From NCBI GenBank assembly GCA_035456105.1, contig DATIDV010000006.1, positions 9,952 to 73,951 on the forward strand: 64,000 nucleotides of DNA, written 5' to 3'. Made by a program: the position numbers and the translations under genes. The DNA is from Viridibacterium sp035456105. Lineage in GTDB: Bacteria > Pseudomonadota > Gammaproteobacteria > Burkholderiales > Rhodocyclaceae. This document shows, piece after piece, positions 33,204 to 40,823 of the stretch (its first letter is position 1; each line of letters begins with the position of its first letter). The notes under the pieces are model-generated. The model searched no databases. It saw only the letters and a list, made by a program, of their open reading frames with translations, and was not told the origin of the DNA.

Positions 33204-33764
33204 CTATGCGTGTCCCGCGACGTCGGAGAGATTGGCGAAATCCACACCGAGCAGTTGCATGGCGGCGGTCAGGCGCTCGTCCGGCGGCAGCGCAAAGATG
33301 ATCTGTGCGTCGGCCGGCACGGTCAGCCAGGCATTCGCCGCCAGCTCTTCTTCGAGTTGCCCTGCGCCCCAGCCGGAGTAGCCGAGGGTGATCAGCACTT
33401 CTGCCGGGTCGCCGGAGCTGCCCAGCGCCTGCAGGATGTCCTTGGAGCTGGTCAGGGCAATGCTGTCATTGACCTTGAGGCTGGACTGCCATTCGCCGAT
33501 CGGCCGATGCAGCACGAAACCGCGATCCGTCTGCACCGGACCGCCGAAGTAGATCGGATCATCGGCCAGCGCCTTGACGTCGAGTGGAATATCCACGCGC
33601 TCGAACAAACCTTCGACGGTCAGATCGATCGGGCGATTGATGACCACGCCCAACGCGCCTTCGTCATTGTGTTCGGCCACATAGACGAGGGAGCGGGTGA
33701 AATCGGGGTCCTCCATCGCAGGCATCGCGATGAGGAAATGATGGGTGAGATTGACGTTTTGCAC
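33204..33764 (-). CDS. yqgE: YqgE/AlgH family protein (UPF0301)
   Basis: It contains NLTHHFLIAMPAMEDPDFTRS, GALGVVINRP, FGGPVQTDRGFVLH and LGYSGWGAGQLEEE, the full UPF0301 signature. I choose the GTG at 33764 (186 residues, as in E. coli). A TTG at 33791 is the other candidate. It heads the run yqgE-yqgF-pyrR-pyrB-pyrX, a gene order common in betaproteobacteria and pseudomonads. The molecular function is not settled. Confidence 0.93.
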   Translation of the reverse strand: MQNVNLTHHFLIAMPAMEDPDFTRSLVYVAEHNDEGALGVVINRPIDLTVEGLFERVDIPLDVKALADDPIYFGGPVQTDRGFVLHRPIGEWQSSLKVNDSIALTSSKDILQALGSSGDPAEVLITLGYSGWGAGQLEEELAANAWLTVPADAQIIFALPPDERLTAAMQLLGVDFANLSDVAGHA

Positions 33765-33791
33765 CTGCGTATTGTAGCCGGGATTACGCAA

Positions 33792-34161
33792 CCCGGCCCG
33801 GCCGGCCGTGGCGGCGTTGCGGCAGGGCTACGGCCCTGCCCGTCCGGGCTTTGCACTGGCGCCAACAGCACTGACGACATGTGCGCATTTCTGCACACGG
33901 CGCCCCTGTGCGCCCCCATGAATCCGATGCCGCGCATGCGCACCTGATCGCGTTGTCCATATGGGCAATAAGGTTTCTTTAAGGATCTCTTAAGCAACAT
34001 TTAGCGGCAGCCGTAGCGCGCACTCCCTACGCTTCGATCCATGTCTGCGGCTTCAACAAGGTGCTGCAGACAACAACGCTCATGCATCGAAATGCGGTTT
34101 GAAAGAATCCTTCCGGACACGCATGAACACAGACCCATCGTTAGCCAAAAGGAATATCGAA
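33792..34161. other. Intergenic region, divergent promoters presumed
   Basis: 370 nt between the yqgE operon and the hemerythrin gene. I see no supported ORF. An imperfect repeat CTTTAAG-GATCT-CTTAAG near 33976-33993 could be a regulator site for the hemerythrin gene, but it matches no motif I can name. Confidence 0.4.
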
Positions 34162-34854
34162 ATGCAAGCAGCAAGTCAGCGTTACAACATCTACGGCGCC
34201 GTTCACAAAGGCCTGCGCACTTTCATGTCGGACACCCTGCAGCAGTGCGGCCGCACCGACTGGACGGACACCCGCGACAGCGCCCAGACCCTCGCCCAAC
34301 TACGCATGCTCATGGAGGTGAGCTACGGCCATCTGCAGCATGAGGACGCTTTTGTGCACACCGCCATGGAGGCACGCCGCCCGGGTTCGAGCAACGCCAC
34401 GCTCACCGACCATCACGAACACGTGCTGGCCATCAAGAGCATCCTGACCGATTGCGAGGAACTGGAGAAAAGCCTGCCTTTCCTGCGCGACGTACTCGGC
34501 GGTGCGCTCTACCGGCGCCTCGCGCTGTTCGTGGCCGAGAACTTCGAGCACATGGCGGTGGAAGAAACCGATAACAACGCCGTGTTGTGGGCCTGCTACA
34601 CCGACGCGGAAATCCTCGCCATCGAGCACGCGCTCGTCGCTGCCGTGTCGCCGGAGAAGATGATGACGTTCCTGCGCTGGATGCTGCCCTCGGTCAGCGC
34701 GAGCGAACGCGCGATGATGCTGACCGGCATGAAGCAGGGCGTGCCGGCAGAAGCTTTTGACGGCGTGCTCGCCATGCTGCGCCCGCTGCTCGACAGCTAC
34801 GACTGGGACAAGCTGATGCGTGCGCTGGGGTGTGAGGAACTGGCTGCGGCGTGA
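34162..34854 (+). CDS. Hemerythrin HHE-domain protein
   Basis: This 230-residue, all-helical protein has His and Glu pairs in the order YGHLQHEDAFVH, TDHHEHVLA and ENFEHMAVEE, fitting a di-iron hemerythrin-like bundle. It probably binds oxygen or nitric oxide, or buffers iron in the cytoplasm. The start at 34162 (AAGGA eight bases upstream) is preferred to 34099. A long palindrome follows its stop by two bases. Confidence 0.85.
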   Translation: MQAASQRYNIYGAVHKGLRTFMSDTLQQCGRTDWTDTRDSAQTLAQLRMLMEVSYGHLQHEDAFVHTAMEARRPGSSNATLTDHHEHVLAIKSILTDCEELEKSLPFLRDVLGGALYRRLALFVAENFEHMAVEETDNNAVLWACYTDAEILAIEHALVAAVSPEKMMTFLRWMLPSVSASERAMMLTGMKQGVPAEAFDGVLAMLRPLLDSYDWDKLMRALGCEELAAA

Positions 34855-34856
34855 TT

Positions 34857-34963
34857 TGTAGGTCGGAAAAGCAGAGCGCCTTCCGACATTCCCTGCGTAC
34901 ATTAACGCCCATGTGTTGCTTGACGTCGTGGTGTCGGAAGGCGCTCTGTTTTTCCGACCTACG
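34857..34963. repeat. Palindromic repeat, type E, between convergent genes
   Basis: TGTAGGTCGGAAAAGCAGAG pairs with CTCTGTTTTTCCGACCTACG, and the inner AGCGCCTTCCGAC pairs with GTCGGAAGGCGCT. It starts just after the hemerythrin stop, and its far end contains the TAG stop codon (34959-34961) of the opposite gene. It may serve as terminator for both. Confidence 0.85.
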
Positions 34964-36290
34964 CCGAAACCAGTTGCAGCGTGCGCTCCACGCGCAGGCG
35001 GAAGCGCCCACGACCGGTCTTCTCCAACCCGAGAAAATCGCAGCGCTCCTTAAGACGACGCGACAGCAGGATGAGGCGCGCCTCAAGGTTGTCGTCGATG
35101 TCCGGCAGGCGCAGCGCCGGGTCGAGGCGTAGTTCGCGATTGCTGAAGTCGACGCGGCCGCAATCAACATGCGCCTTGACCAGCTTCCACAGGATCGCAC
35201 CCGCCACGCCCTTGATGAGGTAATCATCAGCGAGAAAGACGATGTCATTTTCCGGAAAATAGCGCACGCTCACCGGAGCACCACCGCCAGGCTGTGACGC
35301 GGCCGGGCTGATGGCGAGCGCATCCTCCTGTGTGTCAACGCTCTGCAGCGCACGCATCATCAGGCCGATCTGCTGTGCAATGGCGACCAGCGCATCCTCG
35401 TCGTTGTAACTGAAGCGCCGCTGTTCGGGGCTCTCCAGGTAGAGCACGCCCAGCAGACGATCTGCAGCAAGAATCGGCACGGCCAACTGGCTGTGCGAAT
35501 CAGGCAGACCTGCAAACGGAATCTCGGCCCGCGCCGCGATACCGGCCTCGAGCGCCCGCGCACGCAGACTCAGTGCGTAGCTGTACTCGCTTGTCATGTG
35601 TGCGATGCGAATCGGCGTGCGATGCTCGGCTGCCACGCCGATGATGCCGTCGCCCACAGTAATCTCCGAGCCGACCCCCGACTGCGCGTAGCCGCGGCTA
35701 GCCACGGTGTAGAGCCGTTTGCCGCTCTCATCGAGCATCAGGAACATGCTGTGACGGAAACCGAAATGCTGTTCGAGGCTCTTCAGTGTCTCGTCGAACA
35801 GGCTGCTCAGATCAGCCGCGCTAGCGAGACGCTCACTGACGGCACGCATCGCCGGCAGCAGGTTGCGTGCCGCCGGGCCGGCAGGCAGCGCATGACCCGG
35901 CACGCGCTCGACGGCCAGCACGCGATATACGTCGGCGCCCTGCAGCTTGAACACATCTGCCATCCCGGTGTGCGAAGCAATGCCGGCAAGCTTGACCTTC
36001 ATGCGCTGGAACAGGCGCCCTTCGGTTTCGGTATGCAGGTACTGCATGCTCAGGCGGAAGGACTCACCCGTCTCGTTGTTGAACACCATCACGGTGGCAT
36101 AGGGATGGACGAGGATGTTGGCGCGTGTCTTGTTGAAGAACTGGAAAGACAGGGCGACATGCTGGGCATCGACGTATTCGAGCTGCGAGGCCAGCGCGAT
36201 GTTCGGTGTGCCGTCCAGCGCGCAGGTCGCGACGAAGGCTGGAATCACACCTTCAAGGCAGGGCCTGATGCTATCGACACAGTGGATCAC
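34959..36290 (-). CDS. PPOX-like FMN-binding, GAF and C-terminal winged-helix-like regulator
   Basis: This 443-residue protein has a pyridoxamine-oxidase-like domain (1-135; IPAFVATCALDGTPNIALAS, VMVFNNETG), a GAF domain (~150-310; DETLKSLEQHFGFRHSMFLM, VGDGIIGVAAE, LAVPILAADRLLGVLYLES) and a charged C-terminal domain (~330-443). The last resembles a transcription-regulator wing domain. The first domain suggests flavin or haem sensing. It starts at a GTG overlapping the previous stop (GTGA), so it is coupled to the 165-residue gene upstream. Targets are unknown. Its TAG stop lies in a repeat terminus. Confidence 0.75.
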   Translation of the reverse strand: MIHCVDSIRPCLEGVIPAFVATCALDGTPNIALASQLEYVDAQHVALSFQFFNKTRANILVHPYATVMVFNNETGESFRLSMQYLHTETEGRLFQRMKVKLAGIASHTGMADVFKLQGADVYRVLAVERVPGHALPAGPAARNLLPAMRAVSERLASAADLSSLFDETLKSLEQHFGFRHSMFLMLDESGKRLYTVASRGYAQSGVGSEITVGDGIIGVAAEHRTPIRIAHMTSEYSYALSLRARALEAGIAARAEIPFAGLPDSHSQLAVPILAADRLLGVLYLESPEQRRFSYNDEDALVAIAQQIGLMMRALQSVDTQEDALAISPAASQPGGGAPVSVRYFPENDIVFLADDYLIKGVAGAILWKLVKAHVDCGRVDFSNRELRLDPALRLPDIDDNLEARLILLSRRLKERCDFLGLEKTGRGRFRLRVERTLQLVSA

Positions 36291-36784
36291 AAGCGCGCTC
36301 CCGCACCGGGGCCGGGTGTCTGCACGAAACCATCCGACGGCGTGAAGCTGATCGCCACGAGGTCTTCGGGCGCGTACTGCAGCATGGTTTCGAGCACTTC
36401 GCGGCTCATCTCGCGCAAAGGCAAGAGTTCGTCGATGAAGTCCTGCGAATGCTTGACGACGCAGGCCAGATCAAACGGTTTGGGAGGCTCGACGACTGCA
36501 TCGCGCCCCTTGAACTGCACACTGCGATTGGTCGAGGGCAGACCAAAATTGGCGGCGACACGGCCGGTGGCGCGCACATCGGCGATACAGGCTGCCGCCT
36601 GCAGCGCGGGGACGAGAATCGTGATGCGACGCCGGTCTGGCGAAACACGACAGCCCAGCGCAAATACGACCGAGGTCAGCAAGCCCGGATCACAGGAGGC
36701 CACGAGGATGGAGACGCGCCCCTGGATGAAGCTGGCGATCTCTTCAGAGAGCGGGACGATGGGCGCTTCTGCGGGGACGGGCAT
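36287..36784 (-). CDS. Pyridoxamine 5'-phosphate oxidase-like protein
   Basis: This 165-residue protein has the split-barrel opening LSEEIASFIQGRVSILVASC and a DRRRITILVP strand, matching the PPOX/FMN-binding-like group. The key phosphate-binding residues of true PdxH are absent, so it is unlikely to make pyridoxal phosphate. It overlaps the larger PPOX-GAF gene by four bases. The two likely form a sensing unit. Confidence 0.7.
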   Translation of the reverse strand: MPVPAEAPIVPLSEEIASFIQGRVSILVASCDPGLLTSVVFALGCRVSPDRRRITILVPALQAAACIADVRATGRVAANFGLPSTNRSVQFKGRDAVVEPPKPFDLACVVKHSQDFIDELLPLREMSREVLETMLQYAPEDLVAISFTPSDGFVQTPGPGAGARL

Positions 36785-36906
36785 GGTGGCGGACGACGTC
36801 AGGACGAAGCATCAGGCAAGGATGCTAACCCGGCCGCCACACAGGCAGCCAGTGCCCTCAAGGTCAAGGCGCCCGCACACTCGGGGCAGGCGTCCTCCGC
36901 GAACGC

Positions 36907-37212
36907 TCAGGCCTTCTTGACCCAAGCCATGCACCAACCCTTGGCCGTTACCGCCTTGCCACCGAATGCGGCACAGGGGCCGCTGGCATCGCCGGGCTTG
37001 CCGGAATACTGGACACAGTTGGCACAGGTGTTACCGGGCTTGTAAGCCGCGTATTTCTTGGTGTCGACCTTGCTCGCGTCTTCCTTGTAGCCCAGAGCCT
37101 GTGCAGTCGGGTCTGCTTCGGTCAGCTTGGTTTGCGCCGCGGCAGAGCGGGACAGCATGACGCCGACTGTGGCGATGGGGACAAGCGTGATGAAACGACG
37201 GCGGTTCAGCAT
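36907..37212 (-). CDS. High-potential iron-sulfur protein (HiPIP)
   Basis: This 101-residue precursor has a Tat signal (NRRRFITLVPIATVGVML, ending near AAAQ). The mature part has four cysteines in the HiPIP pattern (TCANCVQY, GPCAAF, GWCMAW), binding one [4Fe-4S] cluster. HiPIPs carry electrons in the periplasm. GGGAGC lies upstream of the ATG. It stands alone, divergent from the RNase II-like gene. Confidence 0.95.
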   Translation of the reverse strand: MLNRRRFITLVPIATVGVMLSRSAAAQTKLTEADPTAQALGYKEDASKVDTKKYAAYKPGNTCANCVQYSGKPGDASGPCAAFGGKAVTAKGWCMAWVKKA

Positions 37213-37407
37213 GGTAAAGCTCCCTTGGCTGCAAAGTAGGTATGGCTATTCGGGGCAAACTGCATGAGAGATTAACGCATTGCCGCTGGCGCGGATGACC
37301 CGCAGCGCAAAGACTCGCGCGCTCCTGCGCCGTTTAGGTCACGCGTGGTGCAGCACGACCCCGTTGAATTCACAGTTCTGCATGACGGCGCCAGAGGGCC
37401 CGTAGCC

Positions 37408-37413
37408 TATAAT
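37408..37413 (+). promoter_or_regulatory. -10 box candidate for the RNase II-like gene
   Basis: TATAAT lies 99 nt upstream of the ATG at 37513. No clear -35 is seen. Nothing else supportable is found in 37213-37512. Confidence 0.4.
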
Positions 37414-37512
37414 CGCGGGCTCAGTCAGGCGCGCCAAAGCCGTGGCGCGTGCTGCAATGGGCCACGCTGCCGTGTCGCTGGCAACACAGGCCCACTACGG
37501 AAATGGAATCAG

Positions 37513-39552
37513 ATGAACGTGCTGTTTGAAGAGGATGGTGTTTTCAAGACCGGCACCATCCTGGCCGACAATGACACCTCCCTGCAGGTGGAAACCGCGC
37601 ACGGCAAGCGGGTAAAACTCAAGGCCAACAGCATCCTGCTGCGCTATGCCAATCCCACGGCAAGCGAACTGCTGGCGCGCGCCGAACAGGAGGCCGCTGG
37701 CCTCGAAACGGATTTCCTGTGGGAGATGTGTGGCGATGCGGAGTTCGGTTTCACCGAATTTGCGCAGGACTATTTCGGCCACCCGCCAAGCGCCATCGAG
37801 GCCACGGCCCTGCTGCAAGGCCTGCAGGCCTCGCCCCTGCATTTTCACCGCAAGGGCCGCGGCCGCTTCCGCAAGGCACCGCCGGAAATCCTGCAGGCTG
37901 CACTGGCCGGTGCCGAGAAAAAGCGCCTGCAACAGGAATCCATTGCACGCATGAAGGACGAGCTGATCGCAGGCAAACTGCCGGCCGAGTTCGTGCCCAT
38001 GCTCAAGCAGCTGCTCTACCGTCCGGATCGCAACAAGCTCGAAACCAAGGCTCTCGAAGCCGCCTGCGAAGCTTCCGGCATGTCAGTGCCGCGCCTCATG
38101 CTCAAGGCCGGCGCGCTGCCGTCCTCGCACGACTACCTGCTGGGTCGCTTTCTGTTCGAATACTTCCCCGAAGGCACCGGTTTCCCCGCGGTTGCCGCGC
38201 CTGACGCGATTGAAGAGCTGCCACTCGCCAACGTGCAGGCTTTCTCGATCGACGATGCAACAACGACGGAGATCGACGATGCCCTGTCGCTGACCCCGCG
38301 TGAGGGCGGTGGCTGGATCGTCGGCATCCACATCGCTGCGCCATGCCTGGGCATCAAGCCCGGCTCGGAGATTGACAAGGCGATTGCGCGCAAACGCCTG
38401 TCGACGGTGTACATGCCAGGCAACAAGATCACCATGCTGCCCGACGACCTGGTCGACGTTTTCACGCTGGGCGCCGGTTCGGCACGACCTGCCGTATCGC
38501 TCTATGTCGAGGTGAACAGCGACTACTCGCTGGCAGGAACACGTTCCTGTATCGAGCGCGTGCCGGTCGCCGCCAATCTGCGTCATCACGACCTGGAGCC
38601 AGTGTTTAACGAAGAAACGCTCGCCAACGAGTTTGCCGGCACACCGGATTTCGCCTTCAAGCGCGAGCTGAGCGTGTTGTGGGAGTTTGCGACCGTGCTC
38701 GAAGCTGGCCGCGGCAAGCCCTCGGCCAACCAGAACGCGATGGACTTCAACTACTACGTGGACTGGGACACCGACACGCAGGACGGCCCCGGTCGCATCA
38801 GCATCGAGCGCCGCAAGCGCGGCTCGCCGCTCGATAAACTGGTGGCCGAGTTGATGATTCTCGCCAACAGCACATGGGGCAAACTGCTGCATGAAGCGGG
38901 CATACCGGCGATCTACCGCGCACAAACTGGTGGCCGCGTCCGCATGACTACGGCGGCTGCGCCGCATGACGGCCTTGGCGTCGACTGTTACGCCTGGTCG
39001 ACCAGTCCGCTGCGCCGCTACGTCGACATGTGCAATCAGTGGCAACTGCTCGCCCACCTGCGCGGCGAAACAGCGCACTTCCCGCCGGGCTCGGCCGATC
39101 TCGCCGCGGCGATGAACGACTTCGACCTCACCTACAAGGCCTATGCCGAATTCCAGCAAGGCATGGAGCGCTACTGGTGCCTGCGCTGGCTGCGCCAGAA
39201 CGACGACAAGGAAGTGGCGGGCAAGGTACTGCGCGAGAACATCGTGCGCCTCGAAGATGTACCGTTCGTCTTCAAGGTGCACTCGCTGCCGAACCTCAAC
39301 AACGGCGATCGCGTGCAGCTCTCGCTGGAGCAGTTCGACCTGATCGACGTCGAGCTGCGCGCCAAGTACGTCGCCAACCTGCCACCACTGGCACAAGGTG
39401 GAGATGGCGCAGAGCAAGAGGATATCGAGGCCTCCGAACTGGTACTGGCTGGCAACGATGCCGAGGCCGCAAGTGCTGCCATCGTCACCGAGCTGAGCGC
39501 GGAGGCGGAGGCAGAAGCCAGTGCCTCCCTGAACCAGGACCCGACGCCGTGA
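37513..39552 (+). CDS. RNase II/RNB-domain exoribonuclease
   Basis: This 679-residue protein has the RNB catalytic motif FSIDDATTTEIDDALSL with the metal-binding aspartates, IHIAAPCLGI, and the end of the RNB domain at RMTTAAAPHDGLGVDCYAW with STSPLRRYVDMCNQ. The N-terminal ~240 residues are unlike E. coli RNase II cold-shock domains. The extreme C-terminus is acidic and Ala-rich. It degrades RNA 3' to 5'. The start at 37513 is chosen over 37345, which would add an atypical Arg-rich leader. In betaproteobacteria this gene often precedes a tonB-like gene and aroE. Confidence 0.92.
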   Translation: MNVLFEEDGVFKTGTILADNDTSLQVETAHGKRVKLKANSILLRYANPTASELLARAEQEAAGLETDFLWEMCGDAEFGFTEFAQDYFGHPPSAIEATALLQGLQASPLHFHRKGRGRFRKAPPEILQAALAGAEKKRLQQESIARMKDELIAGKLPAEFVPMLKQLLYRPDRNKLETKALEAACEASGMSVPRLMLKAGALPSSHDYLLGRFLFEYFPEGTGFPAVAAPDAIEELPLANVQAFSIDDATTTEIDDALSLTPREGGGWIVGIHIAAPCLGIKPGSEIDKAIARKRLSTVYMPGNKITMLPDDLVDVFTLGAGSARPAVSLYVEVNSDYSLAGTRSCIERVPVAANLRHHDLEPVFNEETLANEFAGTPDFAFKRELSVLWEFATVLEAGRGKPSANQNAMDFNYYVDWDTDTQDGPGRISIERRKRGSPLDKLVAELMILANSTWGKLLHEAGIPAIYRAQTGGRVRMTTAAAPHDGLGVDCYAWSTSPLRRYVDMCNQWQLLAHLRGETAHFPPGSADLAAAMNDFDLTYKAYAEFQQGMERYWCLRWLRQNDDKEVAGKVLRENIVRLEDVPFVFKVHSLPNLNNGDRVQLSLEQFDLIDVELRAKYVANLPPLAQGGDGAEQEDIEASELVLAGNDAEAASAAIVTELSAEAEAEASASLNQDPTP

Positions 39553-39629
39553 CCGGAGCCTTTCACTTGCCCTGCGCGGCCGTCGGATTGACCACATTCC
39601 GGCGCTGAGCCCGGCGTAGAATCTGCCGC

Positions 39630-40643
39630 ATGCCGCCTCAAGCCCACCGCAGCACAGCCCCTACCGCCCCGGTAGCGCCTGCCACTCCCGCGAAAAAATC
39701 CGCCCGACGTGTGGAGAGTGCCCCTGCCCTGCTGGTGGCGAAACTACCTGCGCGCGAGAAAACGAAGCGTTTCTCCGTGGCCGTCGCCGTCGGCGCGGGG
39801 GCCTCGGCTGTTGCGCATGCCTTCATCCTGCTGGGCCTTGGCTTTGTCGTGCCCGAGGGCGGCGTGCGCAAGGAAAAGCCGCACCTCGACATGGTCATCG
39901 TCAACGCCAAGCACAAGCAGGCACCACGCACCGTGCAAGCTCTGGCGCAGGCCAATATGGATGGCGGCGGCAACACCGACAAGAACGAGATGGCGACTAC
40001 GCCGCTGCCGCCCGAACGCGTCGACCAGGCTGGCGACTCGATGGTCGACGCCAGCAAGCGCGTCGAAACCCTTGAAGCACGTCAGCGCACTCTGCTGGCA
40101 CAAGCCCAGGCACTGGCATCGGTCGAGCAGGCAACAGGCCGTCGCGCCAACGAGCAGGCACCGAGCGAAGCGCCGAAGAGCGGCGACGCTGCCGAGGACA
40201 AGACGCGTGCCATGGCCAAGCAGGAAGCCATCGTCGACCGGCGTCTGAGCGAATACGCAAAACGGCCGCGCAAGGCCTTCATCTCGCCGCACACCAAGGA
40301 ATCACCGTTTGCGCTGTACACCGTTGCCTGGCGCAAGGTCGTGGAAGATCTGGGCAATCTGAAATTCCCGAAGGGTGAGGACGGCCGCGCGATCTATGGC
40401 AGCGTCATGCTATCGGTCGAAATCAATCGCAAGGGCCAACTGGTCAACACCTCGGTCGAACGCTCCTCGGGCGACAAGCGACTCGACGCCGCCGCGGTGC
40501 GCATCGTGCGCATGGGCTCACCGTTCAAACCGCTGCCACCAGAGACCGCGCGCGATACCGACATCCTCGTGATGGTGGAAACCTTCCGCTTCCAGAAGGT
40601 ACAGGGCGACTCGACGCTGGAAGTGAAGAACGGCGGGCAGTAA
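39630..40643 (+). CDS. TonB-family energy-transducer-like protein
   Basis: This 337-residue protein has a basic cytoplasmic start, one membrane span (VAVAVGAGASAVAHAFILLGLGFVV), a long Ala/Gln/Glu coiled-coil-like middle and a C-terminal TonB domain (YGSVMLSVEINRKGQLVNTSV, AVRIVRMGSPFKPLPPE). It could energise outer-membrane receptors, but no exbB/exbD are next to it, and many betaproteobacteria carry such an orphan TonB-like gene here. Whether it serves the receptor at 999-3125 is unknown. Confidence 0.87.
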   Translation: MPPQAHRSTAPTAPVAPATPAKKSARRVESAPALLVAKLPAREKTKRFSVAVAVGAGASAVAHAFILLGLGFVVPEGGVRKEKPHLDMVIVNAKHKQAPRTVQALAQANMDGGGNTDKNEMATTPLPPERVDQAGDSMVDASKRVETLEARQRTLLAQAQALASVEQATGRRANEQAPSEAPKSGDAAEDKTRAMAKQEAIVDRRLSEYAKRPRKAFISPHTKESPFALYTVAWRKVVEDLGNLKFPKGEDGRAIYGSVMLSVEINRKGQLVNTSVERSSGDKRLDAAAVRIVRMGSPFKPLPPETARDTDILVMVETFRFQKVQGDSTLEVKNGGQ

Positions 40644-40688
40644 CCCTCTGTCCAGTGCGAAGACACCTCACGCCCCACAGAGGGTTTT
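40643..40688 (+). terminator. Terminator after the TonB-like gene
   Basis: ACCCTCTG and CAGAGGGT form the stem, followed by TTTTGA, immediately after the stop codon. Confidence 0.75.
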
Positions 40689-40701
40689 GAACACAAGCCC
40701 A

Positions 40702-40823
40702 GAGTCCGTCAGGAAACGGAGCGAGCGGGTTGCCAGCAAGGCGGCTCGCGCAGAGCAGTGCTTCGGCACGGCGAGCGAGCCAACGCAGGTGGCAGCCCGC
40801 GCAGCCCGTTTCCTGACGGGCTC
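40702..40823. ncRNA. Structured RNA-like element, copy 1
   Basis: The outer arms GAGTCCGTCAGGAAACGG and CCGTTTCCTGACGGGCTC pair over about 34 bp. The core contains GAGCGAGCGG, GGCGGCTCGCGCAG, AGCAGTGC-TTCG-GCAC and GGCGAGCGAGCCAAC, then CGCGCAGCCC. The copy at 54204-54323 shares this core nearly base for base while its outer arms differ in sequence but still pair. It lies between the convergent TonB-like and GGDEF/EAL genes. The strand of transcription is unknown. I cannot name the family; betaproteobacterial small-RNA families in Rfam are candidates. Confidence 0.65.

Noticed and set aside
38083..39597. 504-codon open frame antisense to the RNase II-like gene
   Set aside because: Shadow frame without domain or ribosome site.
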